DNA of 64,000 nucleotides from CALMEC01 sp963706315. GTDB taxonomy: Bacteria; Actinomycetota; Thermoleophilia; Miltoncostaeales; Miltoncostaeaceae. Location of the stretch: positions 304,560 to 368,559 of the forward strand of contig CAVPMA010000014.1 in assembly GCA_963706315.1 (NCBI GenBank). The letters are read 5' to 3'. Position numbers and translations under genes: made by a program. The notes under the pieces are model-generated. The model was not told where the DNA came from. It ran no database searches and was given only the letters and a program-made list of their open reading frames with translations. The first letter of the stretch is position 1. Every line of letters starts with the position of its first letter. This document shows positions 1 through 7,619 of this stretch, piece by piece.

Positions 1-386
1 AGCCACCACAACAAGCACAAGGCGCATCGCTGCCTCCAAACAAGAGAACGGGGGTCCTGCGAAGCCAATCGGAGCGTGCGACACCCCCGTTCTCAACCGC
101 TGTTTCCACGACATCTTCTCGGTAGTTCGCCGCGAGCAACGCTCGCCGCCTCGCCACAGGTCTGTGCGAACGCACCTTCGAGTGCCACGGGGCGCCGCAG
201 GTGCTCGTGGGCGAGGTCGCGATGAGCGCCTGACAGGCTTCTGCGTTAGCGCGCCCCGCAGTCCGACGGGGACACCACCAACGTGGCCGTGCCCCCGAGG
301 GCGAGCACCCGGGCGGGAGGGCCGCCGCCGTCGGCGAGCCTCCCGCATCGAACAACGGAAGCGTCCCGAGGGGCGCGCAAACCGCG
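1..386. other. intergenic, no gene supported
   Basis: No reading frame here has recognisable protein features or a convincing ribosome binding site. The left end may belong to a gene cut by the window edge, but nothing identifies it. Confidence 0.4.
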
Positions 387-698
387 TTACTCCGCGTGGG
401 TGATGCGGACACCCCCGATCAACGTGCACGCGGTCACGGTGATCTCCGGGCCATCGCCCGTCGCCACGTCCACACGGCGGCCGCCGACGAGACTGCCCCC
501 CACGAGCTTGGCCCGCGTGCCCTTGGCGACACGCACCTTGATCCCCCCGATCACGGAGAAGACTCGGATGGTGGCGCCTTCAGCCGGACGAGCTGTGGCG
601 TCGATGTTCGCACGACCAAGGAAAGTGAAGCTCGAGTCCGACGTCCACCCCTGGGGGAGGACGAGATCCCGACCGCCGATAAGGGTGAACCACACCAC
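387..698 (-). CDS. LiaF-like C-terminal domain protein (hypothetical)
   Basis: A 103-residue beta-rich protein made of short strands with recurring IGG turns (LIGGRDLVL near residue 7, FSVIGGIKV near 48, TLIGGVRI at the end). This spacing is typical of the C-terminal beta-helical domain of LiaF-like cell-envelope stress proteins (DUF2154 type), which in full-length proteins follows membrane helices. No membrane segment is present, and an in-frame stop lies two codons upstream of the GTG start, so this is either a stand-alone domain or the remnant of a longer protein. The assignment rests on repeat pattern only and the function is unknown. Confidence 0.55.
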   Translation of the reverse strand: MVWFTLIGGRDLVLPQGWTSDSSFTFLGRANIDATARPAEGATIRVFSVIGGIKVRVAKGTRAKLVGGSLVGGRRVDVATGDGPEITVTACTLIGGVRITHAE

Positions 699-1014
699 CA
701 GAGACTAGCTGCCGGAGCGCACACCGGCGAGAGGGCGAGGTGGGCAAACCCCCCACGAACCCAGGTTGTCCGCCCGCCTTCGACTACGAGCGGAATCGGG
801 CGTATCTGGCGGAGGGGCTGTCGCTCGTACGGTCACCCGCACGCGCACACTGCTCTACTGCGGTAGCACGCTCCCTCGTTTCAACGGTGCCCCCACCAAG
901 CCCGCCCCGGGATCGTGCGTAGATCGCCACACTCGCCATGGGGGGCGCTCCCGATTCGCGGAGAGGCCAGAGGCATGAGGCTTGCCTTCCACGTCGCGAT
1001 GAGGAGATCACGCC
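699..1014. other. intergenic, no gene supported
   Basis: This stretch has several overlapping open frames on both strands, but all have the arginine/proline-rich composition of shadow frames. A GAGGAG ribosome binding site for the next gene lies at its right end. Nothing else is seen. Confidence 0.4.
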
Positions 1015-1320
1015 ATGCCAGTCGGTATTCGACTGCACTTCAGCGGTGGCACCCAGGACCAGTACGACACGCTCCACGCCCACCTGGGGTTCGACGGTAT
1101 TCCACCAGAGGGTCTGATCTTCCACGCCGCCGGCCCGATCTATGGGGGCTGGGGTGTGATCGATTTCTGGGACTCATATAGAGCCTTCGACCGCTTCGTA
1201 GCCAGCCGGCTTCAACCCGCTCTCCAGGAACTCGGTAATCGCGGCTTGCCGCATCCGCTGGATGTTGACGAGTTCCCGGTGCACCGCATCACCAGCCCGA
1301 GGGCTGGCCCCTTCAGGTGA
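1015..1320 (+). CDS. hypothetical protein, possible dimeric alpha-beta barrel fold
   Basis: A 101-residue cytoplasmic protein starting at ATG after a clear GAGGAG site with 5-base spacing. It opens with a beta strand (MPVGIRLHF), then a helix-forming stretch, a GGWGVIDFWDS strand and a second helix ending in a histidine-containing tail (EFPVHRI). The strand-helix-strand arrangement and size resemble the antibiotic-biosynthesis-monooxygenase/EthD class of dimeric barrels. That is a fold guess; no catalytic residues can be assigned. It stands alone, with no operon partner. Confidence 0.6.
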   Translation: MPVGIRLHFSGGTQDQYDTLHAHLGFDGIPPEGLIFHAAGPIYGGWGVIDFWDSYRAFDRFVASRLQPALQELGNRGLPHPLDVDEFPVHRITSPRAGPFR

Positions 1321-1619
1321 GCGGGCGGTAGCCCGATGCCGAGGGGCTTGGTACTAGGCCCGCCTCGGGATCGTGCGTCCATCGTCACACCCGCCGTCCG
1401 GTCCGCTCCTGATTCGCCGGCGACGATGAGCTGCACGAAAAGCGGGAGGGGCCGTGTCGGCGACGAGCCGCTGGAGTCGGGCAGCGCGTCATCCTGGTCA
1501 CGGCGGTTTCGCGTGGAATCACGCATTGGCGTAGAGACGGCATAAAGGTTTGGCGACCACGCATATGCATCTCGTAAAGCCACCTTCCGCCTCTGCCTGC
1601 CTGGTGCAACAACAAGGTC
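1321..1619. other. intergenic, no gene supported
   Basis: Overlapping minus-strand frames cross this region, but their composition (arginine, serine and proline rich, no hydrophobic core) is that of shadow frames. No promoter or structured element is obvious. Confidence 0.35.
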
Positions 1620-1763
1620 ATGGCGCACGTGTTGATCATCGCGATCGGGGCCGCGTTCGTCGGGCTCTTCATCTTGGTCGCCCTGCTCTGTCAGCCGACC
1701 ATCGATGACGACCGTCTGCCGCCATTCGACGAGGACTTCTTCACCCATGTCGACTACTGGTAG
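1620..1763 (+). CDS. small membrane protein (47 aa)
   Basis: An ATG-started frame encodes one strongly hydrophobic N-terminal helix (residues 3-24, HVLIIAIGAAFVGLFILVAL) followed by an acidic, aromatic tail rich in D, E and F that ends HVDYW. The predicted form is a single-pass protein with a short acidic tail. It stops three bases before the start of a second small membrane protein, which suggests co-translation. The ribosome binding site is poor (AAGG close to the start). I do not recognise the family. The clean helix-plus-acidic-tail design is unlikely for a random frame in 70% G+C DNA, but coding is not proven. Confidence 0.42.
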   Translation: MAHVLIIAIGAAFVGLFILVALLCQPTIDDDRLPPFDEDFFTHVDYW

Positions 1764-1766
1764 CTG

Positions 1767-1913
1767 ATGGCCCGCGTCATCGAAATCTCCTTCTTCATCG
1801 CGCTCGCAGCGCTTTCGTTCGTGCTCACGTGGAGGGACCTTGCCCGTCGCCCTGAGAGCCGCCGCCCAGAGCGACGTCGACGGCGAAGTAGGAAACAGCG
1901 CCCATCTCCATAG
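1767..1913 (+). CDS. small membrane protein (48 aa)
   Basis: This frame begins three bases after the stop of the preceding 47-codon frame. It has one hydrophobic helix (residues 5-21, IEISFFIALAALSFVLTW) followed by a strongly basic tail with a run of arginines. The pair therefore offers an acidic tail and a basic tail side by side, which suggests a two-component membrane complex (inference). No family is recognised. The basic tail partly reflects G+C-rich codons and could be chance; the start relies on coupling rather than its own ribosome binding site. Confidence 0.4.
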   Translation: MARVIEISFFIALAALSFVLTWRDLARRPESRRPERRRRRSRKQRPSP

Positions 1914-2130
1914 GTCGGTCACGTTCCGACGACGGGGAGCACACCCGTCGGGAACGAGATCACCGTCCGCGGAGACCGGCATGTTCGCGGTGCCGCCAAC
2001 GGTGGTCTCCGCCGGGCATCTGTTTCGTCCAGAGTGCGTTACCGCGCCCCGTAGTGCTTTGTTCCCGGACCGGTAGGCCCCGCCTTTCGGGCCTCGGGTT
2101 GCGGTCTTGCGCCGATCCTTCTGGGACCCG

Positions 2131-2526
2131 TTAGCTGCCCAACGCGTCGGCGACGACCGCTGTGTCCGTAAGCGCCTGGCCGCGGTAGGCCTTCCCCTCC
2201 CGCATCCTCCAAACGTGCACGAAGGGCACTTTCACGTCCGAGCCCGTGGCCTTGGCGCGGCCCTCCAGGTGACCGAGGACGACGACCGTTTCGCCCTGCT
2301 CCACGAACTCGTCGGGCGAGAGCACCAGGCCCTCCCACCGATCCCTCATCCCGCTGAACAGGCGAGCCACCTCCGCCTTGCCGCGATGGGCGCCCGCTCC
2401 CGGCATTCGGGAACTGTTCGGTCCCGCAAACTCGATGTCCGCTTCCCAGGTGTCTGCCACTGCCTGCATGTCGCCCCGGCCGAACGCGGCGTAGGCGCCC
2501 CGGATAATCTCGACGTTCTCGGCCAT
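2131..2526 (-). CDS. nuclear transport factor 2 (SnoaL-like) family protein
   Basis: A 131-residue protein of the NTF2/SnoaL-like fold: an N-terminal helix with the typical ENVEIIRGAYAAFGRGD opening, a strand with FAGPNSS, a middle GRGKAEVARLF-type helix and C-terminal strands including FVHVWRMREGKAYRGQALTD. Family members are small cytoplasmic enzymes or binding proteins with a cone-shaped pocket; substrate cannot be inferred. The internal ATG at 2526 is preferred over the longer frame because GGGAGG lies six bases upstream. It is a single gene with no obvious operon partner. Confidence 0.85.
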   Translation of the reverse strand: MAENVEIIRGAYAAFGRGDMQAVADTWEADIEFAGPNSSRMPGAGAHRGKAEVARLFSGMRDRWEGLVLSPDEFVEQGETVVVLGHLEGRAKATGSDVKVPFVHVWRMREGKAYRGQALTDTAVVADALGS

Positions 2527-3267
2527 CGCTTCCTCCCTGAGTTCGCGGTGTTGCACCGCCGCTTTCTGTCACACGGCGTCTGGCCCTCAGAGGTTCCAGG
2601 ACCGTGGACGTGACGCCGAGCGTTGGGTCCGAGGAGACGATCATCTGGGGGATGACCCTCTGTGTCAACCTCGCCTGAGCCCCCGCTCGAGGCGGTAACT
2701 ACTTCTCGCGGGAGGCTGCCGCTGGCATCCCCGCAGCACTGCAGTTACCGCGCCTCTCGATGCCAAAGCTCCGGGGAGGCCACGTCGCGGGGCTCGACGG
2801 AGCCTGGCCCCGCTGACGACAGGGCGATCACCTGCTGGCAGCTTCGCGCCATGTGCGCGCGGTGCGCTCTGCTCGCGACGTCTGGTGCCAGCGGAGCTCG
2901 CTTGGGTCTCGAGATGTTCTACGGGCGGTGGTGACCCCGAGCCGTGCGCGAGTCGCTTGCTGTGAACGCCAACGTTCAGTCTCTGGTGCTCGCCGACCTC
3001 ATGGCGGGGCGCGGGATGCAAGACGACCGGGAACAAGGCCGCGTTGAAGACGTTCTGCGCGACGCCGGCTTGGAGTTGGGTGGAACTTGCTCGCTGGGGT
3101 GCTCGTCTTCCTGTAATTCCTTCTGCGGTGACGGCTGGACCGGGCGCAGGACAAGCCCGCCGATCACGGCCGCAGGCGCGGATCCCAGAACGCGCGGCGC
3201 TCTCGGAGGTCGCTCGACATCCGACCCCTTCGGTACTGCGCGAACGCGCTCCGTAGTGCCCGCCGCC
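2527..3267. other. long intergenic region, no gene supported
   Basis: About 740 bases without a convincing gene. Frames exist on both strands (for example around 2944-3130 plus and 2665-3036 minus), but none shows a family signature, hydrophobic core or ribosome binding site. It may be decayed coding DNA. Confidence 0.35.
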
Positions 3268-3294
3268 CGCCCCAATCCGGGGCGGATTGGGGCG
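3268..3294 (-). terminator. hairpin downstream of the RTX gene
   Basis: A perfect 11-bp inverted repeat (arms CGCCCCAATCC and GGATTGGGGCG, five-base loop) lies 17 bases beyond the stop of the minus-strand RTX-repeat gene. There is no T tract, so it is a G+C-rich terminator or mRNA 3'-end hairpin by position. Confidence 0.5.
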
Positions 3295-3311
3295 AGCCGA
3301 GGGGCGTCAGC

Positions 3312-4118
3312 TCAGACGCACGCTCGCGTGACTGTCACGTTGACGAACGGGACGCCGGTGGCGGTCTCGAACACCCAGGCGTAGGTGCCGTTGGGAACGC
3401 CGCCGGCTTTCGTGCGGGTGGCCCGCAGGAGCTTGCCCGACAGGGACGGATCGAGCACGTTATTTGCTGTGAGATTGCCGTCCGGCCGGGTGTACCGGGA
3501 GAGGTACGGCACCGGGGCGGACAGCGGTCCGAGCCGCCAGTAGAAGCCGATGATCGGGTCGGTGAGCGCGCAGGCGGCGAGTGTTCCGCCGTTCGGCACG
3601 AGCCCCGCCGGCGGGGCGCTCGGAAACGGCGGGTTCGTCGTGGATGCCGAGAAGAACCCGAGGAACTCGGCCGTCGGGACCGGGGCCGGTGGGCGGCGGA
3701 CGGTCTCGCAGTCCGAAGGAACGGAGTCGAGCAGATCGGCGATGACGATGTCCACGCCGCCGCCACAGCCCACGAAGTCACGGATGCCGTCGCGCACCGC
3801 GATCGTGTCGCGACCCGCACCACCCAGGATGTGATCGACTCCCGCCCCGCCGTCCAGCGTGTCGTTGCCGGCGCCGCCGTTGAGATTGTCGTTCCCCGGG
3901 CCTCCCTTGAGGATGTCGGCGCCCTTACCGCCGTCGAGGCGGTCGGGGCCGGCGAGACCTCGCAGCGTGTCGTTGCCACCCACGCCGAGGAGCACATCGG
4001 CCCTTGCCGTACCCACCAGCGTGTTGTTGCCGCTCGTGCCGACCTTCACCGCTGCCACCGCAGGCATCGCTGCGAGGAGCCCCACCGCCGCGGCCGCCAG
4101 CGCTCTCTTCCAAGGCAC
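3312..4118 (-). CDS. secreted RTX (haemolysin-type) calcium-binding repeat protein
   Basis: A 268-residue exported protein. Residues 1-23 form a signal peptide (basic VPWKR, then an alanine/leucine core and a VAA cleavage-type end). Residues about 27-110 hold six to seven glycine/aspartate nonapeptides of the GGxGxDxLx kind (GGKGADIL, GGPGNDNL, GGAGNDTL, GGAGRDTI), which in the RTX family form a calcium-binding parallel beta roll. A proline-rich linker and a unique C-terminal beta-rich domain of about 100 residues with three cysteines follow; its role is unknown. GTG at 4118 is chosen because AAAGGGGG precedes it and it places the signal peptide at the N-terminus. It is a single gene flanked by a hairpin and an upstream palindrome. 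Confidence 0.85.
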   Translation of the reverse strand: MPWKRALAAAAVGLLAAMPAVAAVKVGTSGNNTLVGTARADVLLGVGGNDTLRGLAGPDRLDGGKGADILKGGPGNDNLNGGAGNDTLDGGAGVDHILGGAGRDTIAVRDGIRDFVGCGGGVDIVIADLLDSVPSDCETVRRPPAPVPTAEFLGFFSASTTNPPFPSAPPAGLVPNGGTLAACALTDPIIGFYWRLGPLSAPVPYLSRYTRPDGNLTANNVLDPSLSGKLLRATRTKAGGVPNGTYAWVFETATGVPFVNVTVTRACV

Positions 4119-4176
4119 GTTGCCCCCTTTCAGCCTGAGTGAATTCGTGTCATTCCGAGGGGCCGCAACCATCCCA

Positions 4177-4195
4177 TGACATCTAATAGATGTCA
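4177..4195. promoter_or_regulatory. perfect 19-bp palindrome, likely operator of the RTX gene
   Basis: TGACATCTA-A-TAGATGTCA is a perfect 9-bp inverted repeat around one base, set in an AT-rich patch (4177-4220) unlike its surroundings and about 60 bases upstream of the RTX start. On the minus strand a TTGACA hexamer overlaps the palindrome and a TTGTTT lies upstream, so a bound regulator would probably block RNA polymerase. The regulator is not adjacent. Confidence 0.6.
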
Positions 4196-4409
4196 ATAAT
4201 TCATGAAAAACAACATATTTAGTGCCTGAATGATGTGAGATGGCCGTGCCTGGATCCGGACGAGAGAGGCTGGGCGCTGACTCCGGCCGCGAGGCGCCTC
4301 ACCGGCCTGACGCAGGACGAAGCGAAGCCGGACCCTGGAGGCGATGCCCACCGCCCGGCTGGAGCACCACGCCCGGCGACCTCGGCCGACCGATCGATAC
4401 GCTGGACGC

Positions 4410-5177
4410 ATGGGCTGGGACCCGGCGACGTATGAGAAGTTCGCGGGGGAGCGTCGCGCGCCGTTCGCCGACCTCGTTGCGCTGATCGAGCCGCGCGTCG
4501 ACGCGCGCGTGTGCGATCTCGGCTGCGGCACCGGCGAGCTCACCGCCGAACTGGCCGCGCTCTTTCCCGGCAGCGACGTCGTGGGCATCGAAAGCTCCGA
4601 AGAGATGCTGGCGAAGGCGGCGCCGTTCGCCCGCCCCGGGCTGCGCTTCGAGCACGGCGCCATCGAGGACGCGGTGGCGCGCACGGGCGCGTTCGACATC
4701 GTCTTCTCGCACGCCGCGATCCACTGGGTCGACGACCACGAGGCGCTGGTGCCGCGACTGGCCGGCATGCTGCGCCGGGGTGGGCGCCTGGCGGTGCAGC
4801 TGCCGTCGAACCACGAGCACCCGTCGCATCGTGGCTCGCGTGAGCTGGCCGCCGAGGAGCCCTTCGCATCCGCGCTCGGTGACTGGCAGCGGAGCGTGCC
4901 GGTCTTGCCGGTCGAGCGTTACGCGCAGCTGCTTTTCGACGCCGGCCTCACCGACATCGTGGCGTTCGAGATGGTCTACCCGCACGTGCTGCGGTCGTCC
5001 GACGACATGGTGGTATGGCAGCGTGGGACCTCGCTCGTGCCCTACCGCGAGCGCTTGTCGCCCGAGCTCTACGCCCAGCTCGAGGAGCGCCTGCGCGAGC
5101 GGTTGCGTGCCCAGTTCCCCGTGCGCCCGGTGTTCTTCGGCTTCAAGCGAATCCTGTTCGCGGGCACCAAGCCGTAA
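4410..5177 (+). CDS. class I SAM-dependent methyltransferase, trans-aconitate methyltransferase-like
   Basis: A 255-residue cytoplasmic methyltransferase. The opening MGWDPATYEKF...ERRAPF matches the N-terminus of trans-aconitate 2-methyltransferase (Tam); motif I is VCDLGCGTGELT (residues about 32-43), motif II ends in GIESSEEML, and HAAIHWVDDHEAL follows as in Tam. The length (about 250) is normal. Family members methylate the 6-carboxyl of trans-aconitate, but related enzymes use other acids, so substrate is uncertain. The start is the ATG giving the family N-terminus; a TACGCT hexamer six bases upstream suggests a leaderless transcript. It is monocistronic. Confidence 0.8.
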   Translation: MGWDPATYEKFAGERRAPFADLVALIEPRVDARVCDLGCGTGELTAELAALFPGSDVVGIESSEEMLAKAAPFARPGLRFEHGAIEDAVARTGAFDIVFSHAAIHWVDDHEALVPRLAGMLRRGGRLAVQLPSNHEHPSHRGSRELAAEEPFASALGDWQRSVPVLPVERYAQLLFDAGLTDIVAFEMVYPHVLRSSDDMVVWQRGTSLVPYRERLSPELYAQLEERLRERLRAQFPVRPVFFGFKRILFAGTKP

Positions 5178-5598
5178 AGTCGCTGAGGGACCGCGACGCG
5201 GCGTTGACGGCTTGCCACGTTGGGTCGAACGCCAAGACGGCGTGGGCATCGAAGGACCCTGCCAGGCGCATTTCGTCGTCAGGGCGGCCGCCTTCGCCCG
5301 CCCGTGCCGGGGCTTCGCGGCCGCCCCGTTCGCGGCCACCCACGCCACCCGGGCCTCGGCGGCGGTGGGGTCGAAGTCGGCCTTGGTGCGGCGGAAAAGC
5401 CCCTGCAGGTCCTCCCGCAGCTGGCGCGCATGGGGTGTGGTGGTCGCCGTCCTGCAAGTCGTTACACCGCGGGATCCCAAGGGCGGGGCATACACTCAGC
5501 CCACGACGATGCCGTTCGTGCGCCCGAGTGCGAGCAGCGGCCGGCAGGCACGAACCACGGCGGGATGATCCGGTGCTCGCGCGCCGATGGAGGCCGAC
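5178..5598. other. intergenic, possible gene remnant on the minus strand
   Basis: No complete gene is supported. On the minus strand around 5480-5260 a frame reads with ordinary protein composition (ARQLREDLQGLFRRTKADFD and an alanine/lysine-rich continuation) but has no start signal and runs into the methyltransferase antisense. It may be a decayed gene. Confidence 0.3.
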
Positions 5599-6003
5599 AT
5601 GACCAGTGGGCAAGGCGAGATCCGCTATGACACCCTCGACTACGATGCGACACTCGCTCGGCTCGACGATCTCGTGGGCCGCGAGGTGCTCGTGGAGGTG
5701 CGGGTCGGCGACCTCCACGGCCCGTTTCGCCTTGCGGCGAAGGGTGTCCTCCTCGGTCCTCCCCCGGGGCAACCCGAGCTCACCGGGCGACGCCCCGATG
5801 GCGATGACCTCGAGGCGTTCATGCTGGACACCGGCAGTTTCTTTGCGGTCAGGGAAAAGGACTTCGCTCGTGCCGAATGGCATGCCGGGAGCGACGAGAA
5901 CCAGTTTTCCGCACAACCCAGGTTGAACATCGTGTTCACCGATTCCGTACTACACGTCGCGATACTTGGGTGGCGCGACGCCGCAATCGGACAGCAGGCG
6001 TAA
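5599..6003 (+). CDS. hypothetical protein
   Basis: A 134-residue soluble protein of unknown family. Start ATG 5599 is preferred to the ATG four codons earlier because GGAGG sits six bases upstream. It contains beta-rich segments (REVLVEVRVGDLHGPFRLAAKGVLL, here residues about 28-52; MLDTGSFFAVRE near 77; NIVFTDSVLHVAIL near the C-terminus) with an acidic middle, and no membrane segment or signal. It converges on the anti-sigma antagonist gene and is alone on its strand, so context offers no function. Confidence 0.7.
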   Translation: MTSGQGEIRYDTLDYDATLARLDDLVGREVLVEVRVGDLHGPFRLAAKGVLLGPPPGQPELTGRRPDGDDLEAFMLDTGSFFAVREKDFARAEWHAGSDENQFSAQPRLNIVFTDSVLHVAILGWRDAAIGQQA

Positions 6004-6010
6004 AGGTTCG

Positions 6011-6028
6011 GCCGGTCTTCGTGCCGGC
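6011..6028. terminator. short hairpin between convergent genes
   Basis: GCCGG and CCGGC arms around an eight-base loop lie in the 24-base gap between two convergent stop codons, touching the minus-strand stop. It is a plausible shared terminator, but the stem is only five pairs. Confidence 0.3.
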
Positions 6029-6420
6029 TACTTCTCGCGAACGACCCTCAGGTCGAACGCGTCGGTGAGGCGGGCGATCACCAGGAGCTCGGCGAGCTGC
6101 GGCGTGCAGATGAGGGTCAGGCGCGAGCCGCCCCGGCGGGCCCGGTTCGCGAACGACATGAGCGTCCCGAGTCCGGCGGAGTCGACGAGGGTCACCGCCG
6201 AGACGTCGAGGACCACCCCGCCACCGGCTGGGTCGTGCCGGGACAAACGCTGGCGAAGCTCGGACGCCGTGTAGATGTCGAGGTTACCCACCGCTCTGAC
6301 GGTGATGACGTCGCGCTCGTCCACGCTCGCCTGCACCGTCAGTCCGCGAGGCCGGCCGGCGCGGGTGCGGGCCGTTCGCGAGGGGGCGTCCGCCGGGGCG
6401 TCCATCAGCGCTGTTGCCAC
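6028..6420 (-). CDS. STAS-domain anti-sigma factor antagonist (SpoIIAA/RsbV-like)
   Basis: A 130-residue protein with about 25 disordered residues then a STAS domain. The strand VVLDVSAVTLVDSAGLGTL contains the conserved D-S-x-G-L phosphorylation loop, whose serine is phosphorylated by a partner anti-sigma kinase in the SpoIIAA/RsbV family; the dephosphorylated form binds the kinase and frees the sigma factor. No kinase, phosphatase or sigma factor gene lies nearby, so the partner is encoded elsewhere. GTG 6420 is chosen because AAGGAG lies five bases upstream. Confidence 0.85.
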   Translation of the reverse strand: MATALMDAPADAPSRTARTRAGRPRGLTVQASVDERDVITVRAVGNLDIYTASELRQRLSRHDPAGGGVVLDVSAVTLVDSAGLGTLMSFANRARRGGSRLTLICTPQLAELLVIARLTDAFDLRVVREK

Positions 6421-6553
6421 CGTAACTCCTTCGGGTGCGGGGCCGTCGTGGCCCATTGTCGATGAAGCTTCTCTACCTGCGCAGCGCATCCCGTTACAAG
6501 GCGATGGCGATTCGGTGTCAGTTAAGCGACGTCGTGAGTGGGATCGTGGCCAT

Positions 6554-6559
6554 TAGCAT
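6554..6559 (+). promoter_or_regulatory. -10-like hexamer for a leaderless VOC transcript
   Basis: TAGCAT ends exactly seven bases before the GTG start of the VOC gene, the spacing expected if transcription begins at the start codon. No clear -35 is seen. Confidence 0.4.
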
Positions 6560-6566
6560 TCATGCC

Positions 6567-7028
6567 GTGCGCGCCACCCGCATCAACCACGTGAGCGTCA
6601 GCGCCCGCGACCTGGCCGAATCCGTGCGGTTTTACGCCGAGGTGCTCGGCATGGAGCCGGTCGCCACGCCGGACTTCGGGTTTCCCGTCCAGTGGATGCG
6701 CCTCGGCGACGTGCAGCTTCACCTCTTCGAGCATCTCCAGCGCGACGCGCCGGTGTCGCATCACTTCGCGATCGAGGTCGACGACTTCCCCGCGGTGCTC
6801 CGCTACGTACGGGAGCACGGCATCGAGGACCGCACGACCTTCGGTCACTGGCTCTACCGGCTCCCCGACGGCGCTGCGCAGCTCTACCTGCGGGACCCCG
6901 GCGGCAACCTGGTGGAGGTCGACGCGCCTGACGCCGACGCGATCGATCCCGAGCTCACCGCCGAGATCCGCCCGCTGCCGCGCCCTCAGACGGGCGACGC
7001 GGCCAGGGCGTCGCTGTGGGTGCGCTGA
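6567..7028 (+). CDS. glyoxalase/bleomycin resistance (VOC) superfamily protein
   Basis: A 153-residue protein with the vicinal-oxygen-chelate pattern: RINHVSVSARDLAESVRFY opens the first beta-alpha-beta module with a metal-ligand-position histidine (about residue 7), WMRLGDVQLHLF ends it, and the second module has SHHFAIEVDDF (His near 63) and AQLYLRDPGGNLVEVD (Glu near 120). This suggests a metal-dependent lyase, dioxygenase or binding protein; the substrate is unknown. The N-terminus fits the GTG at 6567, which has no ribosome binding site but sits seven bases after a -10-like TAGCAT. Confidence 0.82.
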   Translation: MRATRINHVSVSARDLAESVRFYAEVLGMEPVATPDFGFPVQWMRLGDVQLHLFEHLQRDAPVSHHFAIEVDDFPAVLRYVREHGIEDRTTFGHWLYRLPDGAAQLYLRDPGGNLVEVDAPDADAIDPELTAEIRPLPRPQTGDAARASLWVR

Positions 7029-7037
7029 AACTGAGGG

Positions 7038-7543
7038 TTACGACCTGCCGAACGTCACGACCTGCGTCGGCGAGATCAGGAAGAGCACCCGAACCTCGCC
7101 TTCGGCCCTGAACGGGTACGGCGACTGATTGATGTGGGTGGCGAGAGGGCGTCGATGGACTCGGTCGCGAGGTGGCCATCCGGGCCGCCCTCCTCGATGG
7201 GCTTGTCGACCTTCCCGTAGATCGTCAGCCAGTGGTACGGGTTCTCCGGGTCGGTGATCTGGATTGTCACGCGGCCGTCGCGCCGCATGTGACGATCCTT
7301 CGCACGGCTCTTGCACCTGTTGATCTCCATGTGCTCGCCGTCGGGCGACGCCCGGAACCACCTGGGCGTGAGCTGCACGCGGCCGTCGGCGTCGGTCAGG
7401 CCGAGCGTCATGTAGATGGGCGTGTCGATCATGGCCCGAAACTCCGCCGGGAGCGATGCGAGGGAATCAGCCTTGTCACGCGATGCGATCGCGAACGGCG
7501 GCGCGGAGCCGTCACCGCCGATCGGTGTGATCTCGATGCTCAT
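7038..7543 (-). pseudogene. pyridoxamine 5'-phosphate oxidase-fold (PPOX) flavoprotein, frameshifted
   Basis: The N-terminal frame (ATG 7543, MSIEITPIGG) encodes a flavin-binding split barrel of the PPOX/F420-dependent type: TPIYMTLGLTDADGRVQLTPRWF, NRCKSRAKDRHMRRDGRVTI and NPYHWLTIYGKV. After GHLATESIDAL (near 7150) conservation jumps to the next frame, which supplies the expected tail (THINQSPYPFRAEGEVRVL) and a stop at 7038. One base is missing around 7141-7150. Both halves are otherwise intact, so a sequencing error or very recent mutation is likely; the restored protein would be about 168 residues. In the raw frame translation runs to 7076 with a junk tail. Confidence 0.75.
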
Positions 7544-7619
7544 CGTGACTCGTTGCTGTGGGATCCGGGTACCGGACGGATGTTGACCGCGGGCCGCGGG
7601 GATCGTCAAGATCCGCGCC

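Noticed and set aside
1212..1982. A 256-codon minus-strand protein
   Set aside because: Charged low-information composition, no ribosome binding site, and it runs across the plus-strand gene at 1015-1320 and both small membrane frames.
2944..3384. A 146-codon plus-strand protein
   Set aside because: Its second half is antisense to the conserved end of the RTX gene and includes the terminator hairpin; the first part has no family match.
4299..5495. A 398-codon minus-strand frame opposite the methyltransferase
   Set aside because: Most of it is antisense to a clear Tam-like methyltransferase; only the part at about 5260-5480 has ordinary composition and is noted as a possible remnant.
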